Below are positions 14,874 through 23,029 of a stretch of DNA of 33,287 bases, one piece after another (the first letter of the stretch is position 1; every line of letters begins with the position of its first letter). The position numbers were made by a program, and so were the translations under genes. Source of the DNA: Micromonosporaceae bacterium (GTDB taxonomy: Bacteria; Actinomycetota; Actinomycetes; Mycobacteriales; Micromonosporaceae). Below the pieces are notes generated by a model that ran no database searches, was not told the DNA's origin, and was given only the letters and a program-made list of their open reading frames with translations. The stretch is taken from NCBI GenBank assembly GCA_009377645.1, contig WHTQ01000047.1, forward strand, positions 1 to 33,287, given 5' to 3'.

Positions 14874-15631
14874 GGCCCGGTCACCGCCAACAGGACATCG
14901 TCCAGGCTGGACTGCCCGTACCGGCGCTTCAGTCTGGCCGGCGTGTCCACCGCCCGGATCTGTCCCTTGTCGATCAGCGCGACCCGGTCGCACAGCAGGT
15001 CGGCCTCGTCCAGGTAGTGGGTGGTCAGCAGGACGGTGGTGCCGGTGGCCCGGACCCGCCGCACCTGCCGCCACAACCGCCGGCGGGAGGCGAGGTCCAG
15101 CCCAAGGGTCGGCTCGTCCAGCACCAACACCGCCGGGACGTGCACCATGCCCATCGCCAGCTCCAGCCGGCGGCGCATCCCGCCGGAGTAGTCCCGCACC
15201 AGCCGGTCCGCGTGCTCGGTGAGCTCGACCAGCGCCAGCAGCTCGGCCGCCCGGCGGTGCCGGTCGGCCGCGCCGAGATGGTATAGCCCCGCGATGAAAC
15301 GCAGGTTCTCCCGGGCGGTCAGCAGCGGGTCCACCGCCCGCTCCTGCGGCACCCAGCCGACCAGCCGCCGCACCGCGACCGGCCGGCTGGCCACATCGGT
15401 GCCGGCCACCCGAACCTCGCCGGCGGTCGGCCGCAGCAGGGTCAGCAGGATCCGGATCGCGGTGGTCTTGCCGGCCCCGTTCGGCCCCAGCAGGCCGAAG
15501 ATCTCACCCGGGCGGACCGCGAAGCTGGCGCCGTCCAGCGCCCGGGTCGCGCCGAAGTCGCGAGTCAGGTCGGTGACCTCGATCACCGCCGGTGGCCCAC
15601 CGGCCGGCTCAGCGCTGCAGCTCGCGGTCAT
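14870..15631 (-). CDS. ABC transporter ATPase, DrrA/daunorubicin-resistance type
   Basis: A 253-residue ABC ATPase. Walker A GPNGAGKTT (about 49-57), Q-loop in VGWVPQERAVD, signature YSGGMRRRLELA, Walker B VLVLDEPTLGLD and H-switch TTHYLDEAD are all intact. The DrrA-like C-terminal extension is short (VDTPARLKRRYGQSSLDDVL). It powers the coupled ABC-2 permease, an exporter of drugs or lipids. The start overlaps the VOC gene by 23 bp. The VOC-ABC combination is frequent in antibiotic self-resistance loci; an RHH regulator heads the operon. Confidence 0.92.
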   Translation of the reverse strand: MTASCSAEPAGGPPAVIEVTDLTRDFGATRALDGASFAVRPGEIFGLLGPNGAGKTTAIRILLTLLRPTAGEVRVAGTDVASRPVAVRRLVGWVPQERAVDPLLTARENLRFIAGLYHLGAADRHRRAAELLALVELTEHADRLVRDYSGGMRRRLELAMGMVHVPAVLVLDEPTLGLDLASRRRLWRQVRRVRATGTTVLLTTHYLDEADLLCDRVALIDKGQIRAVDTPARLKRRYGQSSLDDVLLAVTGP

Positions 15632-15980
15632 GTTCGTTGACCTGGATCAGCAGGCCCTCCGGGTCGTGGACCGTGAACGAGCGCCCGAACGACTCGTCGA
15701 CGATCCCGGTCGTCGGCTCGAACCCGGCCGTCCGCAGCCGCTCGACCACCGCCTCCAGCGGCTCGTCGGCCTCGAAGGCCAGCTCGATCGGCGGGACCCG
15801 GGTCGCCGCCGGCGGGGCATGGTGCAGGGCCAGCGCGCCCTCGCCGCCGCGCAGCTCCACCCACTGGGTCGGCCCCCGCCGGGGCGGCCGGCTCGCGAAC
15901 CCGAGCCGCAGGCCGAGCGCCAGGTAGAACCGGCGGGCGGCGTCCAGGTCCCGGACATACCGGATCGGCATCGGTGTCAT
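15609..15980 (-). CDS. VOC-superfamily protein (bleomycin-resistance/glyoxalase fold)
   Basis: A 123-residue VOC protein with two modules: [20 protein letters not shown] at the start, [15 protein letters not shown] in the middle, and [20 protein letters not shown] through [17 protein letters not shown] at the end, including the C-terminal Glu expected as metal ligand. The ATG overlaps the RHH stop (ATGA), with GAGGGA about 8 nt upstream. Part of the RHH-VOC-ABC operon. Drug sequestration, as by bleomycin-binding proteins, or an enzyme function are both possible. Confidence 0.85.
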   Translation of the reverse strand: MTPMPIRYVRDLDAARRFYLALGLRLGFASRPPRRGPTQWVELRGGEGALALHHAPPAATRVPPIELAFEADEPLEAVVERLRTAGFEPTTGIVDESFGRSFTVHDPEGLLIQVNEHDRELQR

Positions 15981-16165
15981 GACCGTCCCTCGTCCTCGTC
16001 CTCGTTCTGGTATCGCGCCGCGAGCTCGGTGAGATAGCCCGCTAGCGCCTGCTCGACCAGGCGGGACAGCGACACGCCCTCCTCGATCGCCGCGTGCTTG
16101 ACCCGGCGCACGAGGTCCCGCGGAAGGTAGACGTTGAACTGCTGCTGGCTCGCCGGATCGATCAC
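15977..16165 (-). CDS. Ribbon-helix-helix (CopG/Arc-type) transcription regulator
   Basis: A 62-residue protein from GTG 16165. The strand is [10 protein letters not shown], followed by helix [12 protein letters not shown], turn VS, and helix [13 protein letters not shown], the typical RHH dimer unit; an acidic tail ends NEDEDEGRS. It is the first gene of the operon with VOC, ABC and nucleotidyltransferase genes. The three GCTAGC-type repeats immediately upstream are likely its operator, so autorepression is expected. The start has no ribosome-binding site, and a TAGTAT -10 box 15 nt upstream suggests a very short leader. Confidence 0.85.
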   Translation of the reverse strand: MIDPASQQQFNVYLPRDLVRRVKHAAIEEGVSLSRLVEQALAGYLTELAARYQNEDEDEGRS

Positions 16166-16187
16166 GCTAGCAGGCTAGCATACTAGC
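16166..16187 (-). promoter_or_regulatory. Operator with three 8-bp-spaced repeats and overlapping -10 box
   Basis: GCTAGC at 16166-16171 and 16174-16179 and ACTAGC at 16182-16187 have an exact period of 8 bp, directly before the RHH start. On the minus strand TAGTAT (16180-16185) is a -10 candidate inside the array. Tandem short repeats with 7-8 bp period are typical of RHH regulators, where each dimer takes one repeat. Confidence 0.75.
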
Positions 16188-16396
16188 GCCGCCGGCTGGC
16201 GACCCCGACCGGCCGCGGGTACGAGCCGGCTTCCGTACCGGGTGTCCGGGGTGGGCGGCGGCGAAATCCGCCGGCTCGTGGGAGGTTGTGTGTGTGCGGT
16301 CACGTTTCCACGTGGTGTCGGCTCTTAGCGTGGTCGAGATGACGGTACGGGTGTCCCCCGGCGCTGGCGCGGTGATCGACGTGATCGGGGAATCCG

Positions 16397-17755
16397 ATGG
16401 TCTATGACCTGGTGGTGATCGGCGGCGGGGCAGCCGGGCTGGGCGCGGCCCGGGCCGCCGCCCGCGCGAGGGCGACGGTGCTGCTGGTGTCCGACGGGGC
16501 ACCGGGCGGTGACTGCACGTTCTACGGGTGCGTCCCGTCGAAGACGTTGATCGAGGCCGCCCGGCAGGGGCTGCCCTACCCCAAGACGGCACAGCGGGTG
16601 CGGGACGTGGTGGCGCGGGTGGCGGCGACCGAGCGCCCGGAAGCGCTGCGGCGTGAGGGCATCGACGTGCTGCTCGGCCGGGCCCGGCTGCTGTCGGCCA
16701 GCCAGGTCGTCGCGGGCGGACACCGGGTCCAGGCCGGGGCGGTGATCCTGGCGACCGGCTCGCGGCCGACTGTGCCCGCGATCCCGGGACTGGCCACCGC
16801 CCGGTTCCTGACCAACGAGACGATCTTCGACCTGCGCGAGCCGCCGGCGTCGCTGGCGGTGCTGGGTGGCGGGGCGGTCGGCTGCGAGCTGGCGCAGGCG
16901 TTCGCCCGGCTCGGCAGCCGGGTCACGCTGGTCGAGGCGGCCGACCGGCTGCTGCCCCGCGAGGAGCCGCAAGCGTCGTGGACCGTCACCCGCGTGCTGG
17001 CCCGCGAGGGGGTGGAGGTTCGCACCGGGGTGATGGTCGAGAAGGTCGCCGCGGATGGGCGGCTGCTGCTGTCCCGTGGCGAGGAGATCGCCACCGACCA
17101 GTTGCTGGTGACGGTGGGCCGCACCCCGGTGACCGAGGACCTGGACCTGGCGGCCGCCGGGGTGGCGACCGACCAGCAGGGGTACGTGACGACCGACGGC
17201 TACCTGCGCACCACTGCCAAGGGGGTGTGCGCAGTCGGAGACGTCACCGGGCGGCTGCCGTTCACGCACGCGGCGTACGAGATGGGGCGGGTGGCGGTCG
17301 GTAACGTGCTTGGCCGGTGGCGCCGGCCCCGCCGGTACCGACCACACGCGACTCCGTGGGTGACGTTCACCGAGCCGGAGGTCGGCCGGGTGGGGTTGAC
17401 CGAGGCGCAGGCGGCGCGGGTGCCCGGCGCCCGGGTGGCGTACCTGCCGCTGTCCGAGACCGACCGGGCGGTGGCGGCCGACCGCACCGACGGGTTCGTC
17501 AAGCTGATCGCCGGGCCACGGCGGCTGCTCGGCCGGCTGGGCGGTGGGCGGATTCTCGGTGCCACGATCGTGGCCGAACGAGGTGGGGAGATGATCCACG
17601 AACCGGCGCTGGCGATGGCGACCCGGATGTTCGCCGGCCGGCTCGCGGCCGCCACCCACGCCTACCCCACCTGGTCGTACGCGGTGCAGCTGGCCGCGGC
17701 GCAGTTCGTGATGGAGATCGGCGGCCGGACCGCCCGCCCGGCCCAGCCCGACTAG
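16397..17755 (+). CDS. MerA-like FAD/NAD(P) disulfide oxidoreductase
   Basis: A 452-residue class-I flavoprotein disulfide reductase. N-terminal FAD site VIGGGAAGLGAA; redox pair C-T-F-Y-G-C in GGDCTFYGCVPSK; NAD(P)-binding GGGAVGCELAQAFARLGSRV; second FAD motif CAVGDVTGRLPFTHAA; C-terminal interface domain with HAYPTWSYAVQLAA, where the His and Glu of the active-site base differ from lipoamide dehydrogenase. No N-terminal HMA domain and no C-terminal Cys pair are seen, so mercuric reduction is doubtful. These MerA-like proteins often sit in metal or arsenic loci, as here. It is convergent with the methyltransferase; the two TAG stops share CTAG. Confidence 0.85.
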   Translation: MVYDLVVIGGGAAGLGAARAAARARATVLLVSDGAPGGDCTFYGCVPSKTLIEAARQGLPYPKTAQRVRDVVARVAATERPEALRREGIDVLLGRARLLSASQVVAGGHRVQAGAVILATGSRPTVPAIPGLATARFLTNETIFDLREPPASLAVLGGGAVGCELAQAFARLGSRVTLVEAADRLLPREEPQASWTVTRVLAREGVEVRTGVMVEKVAADGRLLLSRGEEIATDQLLVTVGRTPVTEDLDLAAAGVATDQQGYVTTDGYLRTTAKGVCAVGDVTGRLPFTHAAYEMGRVAVGNVLGRWRRPRRYRPHATPWVTFTEPEVGRVGLTEAQAARVPGARVAYLPLSETDRAVAADRTDGFVKLIAGPRRLLGRLGGGRILGATIVAERGGEMIHEPALAMATRMFAGRLAAATHAYPTWSYAVQLAAAQFVMEIGGRTARPAQPD

Positions 17756-18540
17756 CCGCTCGGCTTCTCCACCACGAGCAGCGTGTAGCCGAGTACGCCG
17801 TCGGCGACCGCCTGGCGGGCGGCGGCGAGGACCTCGCCGGCCCGGTGCAGGTCGAGGCCGAGCCGTTCGGCTTCGCCGCGGGAGGTGAGCGCGACCAGCC
17901 TCAGCCGGGCATCGATCTGGTCGATCATGCGGGCAATCGCGTTGTCGTGGCGCTCCGCCGGTCCCCGCAGCCGTAGCCCCGCACCGGCGAGCAGGGCGGC
18001 GTAGCCGGCGGCCGGTCGGGCGTCGGCGATGCAGGCGACCCAGGCGGCGAGCCCGGTCAGTGCGGCCGGGAGCCGGTCCGGTTCGGCGGTGACGTCGGTG
18101 ATGCCGAGCCGACCCCCGGGACGGAGAACCCGGGCGAGCTCGGCCGCGGCGGTCGGCTTGTCGGGGAAGGTGCAGAACGCGCACTCGCAGACCACCGCGT
18201 CGACGCTGGCGTCGGGCATCGGCAGCCGTTCGGCGTCACCGACCTGGAACCGCACGCCGGGCAGGTCCGCCACGGCCTCGGTGGCGCGGGCCACGTTGAC
18301 CGGGGACAGGTCGATGCCGGTGACCGAGACGCCGTACCCGGTGGTCAGCAGCCGGGCGGTGGTGCCGGGGCCGCTGGCCACGTCCAGCACCGCCTGCCCG
18401 GGACGCAGGGCGAGCTGGTCGGCCAGCCACCGGGTCAGTGCCAGCCCACCCGGGTGGTACGCCTCGCCGAGCAGCATCGCCACCAGGTCGGAGGAGTACG
18501 CGGTGGCGCAGCAGCTCTTGACCTGCTCCACATTGGTCAT
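17752..18540 (-). CDS. Cys-rich ArsM-like SAM methyltransferase
   Basis: A 262-residue class-I methyltransferase. N-terminal VKSCCATAYSSDLVAMLLG and HPGG; motif I VLDVASGPGT (51-60); motif II GIDLS; motif IV region VVCECAFCTFPDK; post-motif RVLRPGGRLGITDV. Cys10, Cys11, Cys118, Cys120, Cys123 and Cys170 could bind As(III) or another soft metal, as conserved Cys do in ArsM, but the spacing is not that of classical ArsM. The start overlaps the radical SAM stop (ATGA) and has GGGAGGAG 7 nt upstream, so the two are co-made. The substrate is unproven. Confidence 0.75.
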   Translation of the reverse strand: MTNVEQVKSCCATAYSSDLVAMLLGEAYHPGGLALTRWLADQLALRPGQAVLDVASGPGTTARLLTTGYGVSVTGIDLSPVNVARATEAVADLPGVRFQVGDAERLPMPDASVDAVVCECAFCTFPDKPTAAAELARVLRPGGRLGITDVTAEPDRLPAALTGLAAWVACIADARPAAGYAALLAGAGLRLRGPAERHDNAIARMIDQIDARLRLVALTSRGEAERLGLDLHRAGEVLAAARQAVADGVLGYTLLVVEKPSG

Positions 18541-20165
18541 CGTAGGCTCCTCCCGACGTTGGTGGTGTCGACCGGGCCGCGGAGGTGTCCATTGTGACGG
18601 GAGATCCTCGACCCGTACCGGGAGTCGGTGAGGATCGGCTGCAGTGGCGTGGCGTTGGGGACCACATCGGGCACGGACACGCCGGACATCTGCTCGCGGA
18701 CCCGCTCCCGGTAGCCGACGCTGTTGTAGGCGCAGAACGGGATCAGCCGCCCGTCCGGGGTGATCTCCTCGACGCAGCACTTCATCAGCTGCCTGACGTT
18801 GAGAGTGTACGGGTCCTGGAAGTCCTGAATCACGATCATGAACGCGCGGTCGGTGAGGTTGGCGATCGCTTCGGGCAGGTTGACCCCGCAGGCGTCGGCG
18901 CAGTCCAGCGCCTCCACAGCCGCTCGCAGCTTCTCCTCGGTGGTGTCGGTGCCCATGAACGCGGAGGCGGACCACAGCTTCTCCAGCGCCTCCCGCACCG
19001 CGTAATCCGGCACCACCCGGTTCGACACGTAGTCCAGGTAGTCCTCCACGTTGAGCAGCCGCGGGATCGGCACCACTCCGAAGCCAGGCTGGCCCGGGGT
19101 GCCCTCGCTGAGCAGGTAGGTGATCGAGCGGCAGCTGGGGAAGCAGCACGGCACCGGGAAGAAGTCGGTGGCCTGGAACCAGTCCGGGCGTTGGGCGGCG
19201 ATGCCGTGGATGAGGTCGGAGTTGGTGAGCCGGGTGAGCGGGTCGAACTCGAGGTGCCGGCCGGAGTGGGTGACCGGCTGGAAGGACACCGAACGCACCG
19301 CCGGGTGGGCCAGCCCGTACTCGATGATGTCACCGAGCTCGTGGTCGTTGAGGCCGCGCTCGACCGCGGCGACCAGCGTGACGGTCAGCCCGGCCTGCGC
19401 GCAGTTGTCCAGCGCCCGCTGCTTGACCTCCCGCAGGTCCTTGCCCCGGATCTGCCGGTGGGTGCGCTCCTCGAACCCGTCGAACTGTAGGTAGATGTTG
19501 ACCGAACGGCCCGGGACCCGGTTGCGTTGCGCCAAGGCGGCCACGAAGCCGCGGTCGGAGGCCAGCCGGATCCCGTTGGTGTTGAGGTTGACCGCCCGGA
19601 TCGGGCGGGCCTGCGCCAGGTCGATGAACTCGAGGATGTGCTTGTGGATGGTGGGCTCGCCACCGGAGAACATCACCACCTCGGCCTCGCCCTCGCTGTC
19701 CACGAACACGTCGAGCATCGCCGCGCACTGGTCGAGGGTGATGGAGTAGCCGTCGGGCTGGTGCCCGGAATCGGCGAAGCAGATCGGACAGTCCAGGTTG
19801 CAGCCGGTGTTCACCTCGATGATGCCCAGGCAGGCGTGCTGCTTGTGCTCCGGGCACAGGCCGCAGTCGGACGGGCAGCCGTCGCGTACCTCGGTCTGGA
19901 ACGCCAGCGGGATCGTGCCCGGCTTGTTGAACCGGGCCGAGGCAAGGTACATCTGCGCGTCGCCGTAGACCAGCGCCTCGAACGGGCCGTGCTCGCGGCA
20001 CCGCTTGCGCAGATACACCTTGTCGTCGCGGATGTTGACCTGGGCGTCAACCACCACCTTGCACACCGGGCAGATCGACTTCGTGTACTCCACGAACACC
20101 TCGTCCCGGTCCCGCTTCCGGGGTGGTGGGGTCGGGGCGGGCGTGGTGATCTCGGGAACCGTCAT
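18537..20165 (-). CDS. Radical SAM protein of the COG1964 / tetraether-synthase-like type
   Basis: A 542-residue radical SAM enzyme. The N-terminal rubredoxin-like part has CPVC (32-35) and a later C-REHG; a Cys-rich insert follows (DGCPSDCGLCPEHKQHAC). The radical SAM cluster motif is CNLDCPIC (122-129), with SGGEP at 167-171. The C-terminal part has further Cys (PCCFPSC; DCADACG; KCCVEE; FCAYN) and probably holds extra Fe-S clusters. The layout resembles Tes, which joins lipid tails into tetraethers, and its many uncharacterised bacterial relatives. Coupled to the methyltransferase. Function in this setting is unknown; lipid or metalloid chemistry are candidates. Confidence 0.75.
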   Translation of the reverse strand: MTVPEITTPAPTPPPRKRDRDEVFVEYTKSICPVCKVVVDAQVNIRDDKVYLRKRCREHGPFEALVYGDAQMYLASARFNKPGTIPLAFQTEVRDGCPSDCGLCPEHKQHACLGIIEVNTGCNLDCPICFADSGHQPDGYSITLDQCAAMLDVFVDSEGEAEVVMFSGGEPTIHKHILEFIDLAQARPIRAVNLNTNGIRLASDRGFVAALAQRNRVPGRSVNIYLQFDGFEERTHRQIRGKDLREVKQRALDNCAQAGLTVTLVAAVERGLNDHELGDIIEYGLAHPAVRSVSFQPVTHSGRHLEFDPLTRLTNSDLIHGIAAQRPDWFQATDFFPVPCCFPSCRSITYLLSEGTPGQPGFGVVPIPRLLNVEDYLDYVSNRVVPDYAVREALEKLWSASAFMGTDTTEEKLRAAVEALDCADACGVNLPEAIANLTDRAFMIVIQDFQDPYTLNVRQLMKCCVEEITPDGRLIPFCAYNSVGYRERVREQMSGVSVPDVVPNATPLQPILTDSRYGSRISRHNGHLRGPVDTTNVGRSLR

Positions 20166-20311
20166 GCCGCCAATCCTCGCCGATCGTCGGGCGTGGTTTG
20201 TGTAACCCAGGTCACCGACGCCGATCGAGGGGTGACCGTACGGTTCCGACGCGAGTGATCACGGGATTGCTTGCTGGCCACTGGACTACCTAACGAAGGG
20301 AGATGTCGACA

Positions 20312-20785
20312 ATGACTACCGGAAGCCCGGCCATGACCAGATCCGTCTTGGTCAGTCGGGCCGGCGCCGGAGTGATCGGCGGGCTGGTCGGCGGCATCGT
20401 GTTCGGGTTGATGACGGCGGCCGACGACATGCTGCCGATGATCGCCATGCTGGTCGGTGCCGAGTCGGTCGCCGTCGGATGGCTCGTGCACTTCGCGATC
20501 GCGATCTTCATCGGCGGCACGTTTGCGGTGATCTTCGGCAGGCTGGCCCGGTCGTGGTGGGTCTCGACCGGGATCGGCCTCCTGTACGGCGCGCTGTGGT
20601 GGGTGCTCGGCTCAATGTTGATCATGCCACTGTGGTTGGAGCTGGTCGGCAACGAGGGGATGGCCGAGATGGTGCTCGTCTGGAACGACACCACCCGCAA
20701 CAGCCTGTGGGGTCACCTGGTGTTCGGGGTCCTGCTGGGCCTGGTGTACGGGCTGCTGGGGCAGCGGATGGCCACCCGGAGCTGA
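20312..20785 (+). CDS. Polytopic membrane protein, unknown function
   Basis: A 157-residue protein with four hydrophobic segments: AGVIGGLVGGIVFGLMTAAD, a segment around VGWLVHFAIAIFIGG, STGIGLLYGALWWVLGSMLI, and HLVFGVLLGLVYGLLGQRM. Conserved-looking charged residues lie in loops (AADD; H in the second helix; WNDTTRN). Start ATG 20312 is preferred because AAGGGAG (20296-20302) is 9 nt away; ATG 20303 would touch it. Similar proteins occur beside metal or redox genes in actinomycetes, with no known activity. Confidence 0.7.
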   Translation: MTTGSPAMTRSVLVSRAGAGVIGGLVGGIVFGLMTAADDMLPMIAMLVGAESVAVGWLVHFAIAIFIGGTFAVIFGRLARSWWVSTGIGLLYGALWWVLGSMLIMPLWLELVGNEGMAEMVLVWNDTTRNSLWGHLVFGVLLGLVYGLLGQRMATRS

Positions 20786-21044
20786 CCGTGTCCACCACGG
20801 TGTCCGCGGGGCCGGGCCGGTGCCCGGCCCCGCGCCTGCCGAACGAGATCCAGCTCCGGCCGCGGACCGCGGTGGTGCCGATGGTTACGAGCCGATGACC
20901 TCGGCGCGGCGCTCCCTTCCGGTCAGCGCCGGGGTGGATTACTGTCTGGGTGACAGGCTCGACGCGCTGGATCGGCCGGCGTGGGGGACGGCCCCGCCGC
21001 CGTGGGCGCCGGGCCGGCGGGAGGCGACCGCCCGGGTGAAGCGG

Positions 21045-21767
21045 ATGGCGCGTGACAGCACGGTCTACGACGACCGGCTGGCCCTGCTGGGCGAGATCGA
21101 CATCTTCGCCGACCTGAGCCGGTCGGAGATGAAGGTGATCGCCGAGGCGGCCCCGATGCGCACCTACCCGGCCGGTGCGATGCTGTACTCGCCGCACCAG
21201 AGCATCGAGGCGTTGTTCATCCTCAAGCGTGGCCGGATCCGGATCTTCCGGGTCTCGCCGGACGGGCGGGCGCTGACCACCGCGATCATCCAGAAAGGCA
21301 CGATCTTCGGGGAGATGGTGCTGCTCGGCCAGCAGATGTACGACAACTACGCCGAGGCGCTGGAAGAGGCGCTGGTGTGCGTGATGAGCCGGGCCGACGT
21401 ACACCGGTTCCTGCTCTCGGACACCCGGATCTCGGCCCGGATCACCGAGATCCTCGGCCGGCGGCTGGCGGCGATGGAGCAGCGGCTGACCGACAGCGTG
21501 TTCAAGAGCGTCCCGCAGCGCATCGCCGCCACCCTGTGCACGCTGGGCGACCGGGCACCGGGCGGGCGGCGTCCGGCCGCGCTCGGCGGCGGCCCGCCGC
21601 AGCTGGGGCTCACCCACGAGCAGGTCGCCGCGCTGGTGGGCACCTCCCGCGAGACCGCGACCAAGGCGCTGGGTGAGTTCGCCGAGCGGGGGTTGGTGAG
21701 GCTCGGCCGCGGCAAGATCGTCATCGTCGACCGGCCCCAGCTGGCGGCCGAGGCCGGCGAAGCCTGA
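21045..21767 (+). CDS. Crp/Fnr-family transcription regulator
   Basis: 240 residues from ATG 21045. The cyclic-nucleotide-binding-like barrel covers about 15-130 (LALLGEIDIFADLSRSEMKV; MLYSPHQSIEALFILKRGRI; GTIFGEMVLLGQ). A dimer helix follows (SARITEILGRRLAAMEQRLT), then a winged HTH (LTHEQVAALVGTSRETATKA, GLVRLGRGKIVIV). The cAMP-contacting Arg-Ser pair is not evident, so the ligand is uncertain. The frame is open upstream to 20820 (ATG 20895 possible), but conservation seems to begin at MARDSTVYDD. It probably controls neighbouring metal/redox genes. Confidence 0.85.
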   Translation: MARDSTVYDDRLALLGEIDIFADLSRSEMKVIAEAAPMRTYPAGAMLYSPHQSIEALFILKRGRIRIFRVSPDGRALTTAIIQKGTIFGEMVLLGQQMYDNYAEALEEALVCVMSRADVHRFLLSDTRISARITEILGRRLAAMEQRLTDSVFKSVPQRIAATLCTLGDRAPGGRRPAALGGGPPQLGLTHEQVAALVGTSRETATKALGEFAERGLVRLGRGKIVIVDRPQLAAEAGEA

Positions 21768-21778
21768 CGTGCCGGCGA

Positions 21779-21805
21779 CCAGCATGCCAGCGACCGGCAT
21801 GCTGG
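21779..21805 (+). terminator. Hairpin terminator after the Crp-family gene
   Basis: A perfect 10-bp stem (21779-21788 with 21796-21805; CCAGCATGCC pairing with GGCATGCTGG) with a 7-nt loop lies 11 nt after the stop. No U tract. Confidence 0.55.
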
Positions 21806-21852
21806 CGGCCACCGAACCGCGCCGCCAGCCTCGGTAGCCGCGGCGGGCGACG

Positions 21853-22674
21853 ATGCTCTGGTCGGACTACCTGGCCCGGTTTCACCGCGAACGGGCCGGC
21901 ATCACCGAGCTGGTGCTGTCCCGCTGCGTGGACCGGGACGGCGCCACCCCGTACGACTGGTTGGCAGAGCTGGCCGGTCCCACAGCGCAGCCGGCGGGCC
22001 CGCCCGCCGCCGGCGAACCCGGCGACGCGACCCCGGTGCTGGACCTGGCCTGCGGCAGCGCCCCGCTGTGGCCGCGGCTGGCCGGCCGTACCTACCTGGC
22101 CGGCCGTAGCTATCTCGGCGTGGATCGCTCGGCCGCGGAGCTGTCGCTGGCCGCCGGCCGCGGCGCGGCCCCGCTGGTACGCGCGGACGCGGCGGCGCTG
22201 CCGGTGGCGGACCGGACGATCCGGTTGGTGGTCTGCGCCATGGCGCTGATGATCACACAACCGCTGCCGCGGGTGCTGGCCGAGATCGGCCGGGTGTTGC
22301 GAGCCGATGGGCGGCTGGTCGCGATCGTGCCGGCGAGCCGGCCGTTGACCGTCCGGGACGTCGCGGTGGTGGCCGGCCTGGCCGCCTCCGCCGGCCGGTT
22401 GTCCTACCCGAACGATGCGGCGCTGGCCGACCCGGCCGGCCAGTTCCGGGCGGCCGGGCTGCGGCTGGTCGGCGACCAGGCACGCCGGTTCGCGTACCCA
22501 CTCACCACCCCCGCCGACGCGGACGCGCTGCTCGCCTCGCTGTACCTGCCGGGGGTCAGGCCGCGGCGGGTGCGGGCGGCGCGGGGGTATCTGCGGGCGC
22601 TGGCCCGGGTCCACGCCACCGTGCCGGTGCCGATCCGGCGGCTGGACGCGAGGGCAGACCGCCCGCCGGCGTGA
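21853..22674 (+). CDS. Class-I SAM-dependent methyltransferase
   Basis: A 273-residue protein. Motif I is PVLDLACGSAPLWPRL, motif II SYLGVDRSAAEL, the acidic DAAALPVADRTIRLVVCAMA segment follows, then RVLRADGRLVAIVP. This is the Methyltransf_11 pattern (UbiE-like). It has a long N-terminal helix pair (LWSDYLARFHRERAGITELV) and a helical C-terminus. The substrate is unknown. It stands 49 bp before the ars operon in the same direction, but a promoter lies between, so it need not belong to arsenic resistance. Confidence 0.75.
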   Translation: MLWSDYLARFHRERAGITELVLSRCVDRDGATPYDWLAELAGPTAQPAGPPAAGEPGDATPVLDLACGSAPLWPRLAGRTYLAGRSYLGVDRSAAELSLAAGRGAAPLVRADAAALPVADRTIRLVVCAMALMITQPLPRVLAEIGRVLRADGRLVAIVPASRPLTVRDVAVVAGLAASAGRLSYPNDAALADPAGQFRAAGLRLVGDQARRFAYPLTTPADADALLASLYLPGVRPRRVRAARGYLRALARVHATVPVPIRRLDARADRPPA

Positions 22675-22686
22675 GGCGGGCGTCGT

Positions 22687-22736
22687 TTGCCGGGCGGCCG
22701 CCTGCCCGGGTATACATCATGGTGTGCTGATATCAG
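22687..22736 (+). promoter_or_regulatory. Leaderless ars promoter with operator palindrome
   Basis: TTGCCG (22687-22692), an 18-nt spacer and TATACA (22711-22716) precede GTG 22724 by 7 nt, so the mRNA is probably leaderless. CTGATATCAG (22727-22736), a perfect palindrome inside codons 2-5 of arsR, is a candidate ArsR operator for roadblock autorepression. Confidence 0.6.
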
Positions 22737-23029
22737 AGCAGACTGATGTGATCCGGTTGTTGGCCGACCCGCTGCGCGCCCGGATCATCAACCGGCTCGC
22801 CGAGGGACCGGCCTGCACCTGTCACCTGGTCGACGAGACCGGTGCCAAGCAACCGAACGTGTCCGGGCACCTGCGGCTGCTGCGCCGGGCCGGGCTGGTG
22901 GCCATCGAGCCGCGTGGCCGGTTCACCTACTACCGGCTGCTGCCCGATGCGATCGAGACCACCGCCGCCCAGCTCTTCGAGCTGGCCGGTCGGGCCCGCG
23001 CCACCGCCGAGTCCCGTCGGGCGTGTTGA
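22724..23029 (+). CDS. arsR: ArsR-family arsenite-responsive repressor
   Basis: A 101-residue winged-helix repressor. It has LLADPLRARIINRLAEGPAC at the start and the metal site C-T-C-H-L (Cys31, Cys33) in helix alpha-3, like the CxC of the As(III)-sensing ArsR of E. coli. The recognition helix is KQPNVSGHLRLLRRAGLV and the wing RGRFTYYRL. A further Cys is the last residue. GTG 22724 is the start because the promoter lies just upstream. The stop overlaps the acr3 ATG (TGATG). It should release DNA on arsenite binding and induce acr3 and arsC. Confidence 0.88.
   Translation: MLISEQTDVIRLLADPLRARIINRLAEGPACTCHLVDETGAKQPNVSGHLRLLRRAGLVAIEPRGRFTYYRLLPDAIETTAAQLFELAGRARATAESRRAC

Noticed and set aside
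16339-16407. 22-codon upstream frame overlapping the start of the MerA-like gene
   Set aside because: Its ribosome-binding site is poor and the peptide has no regulatory motif such as metal-binding Cys; coincidence is likely.
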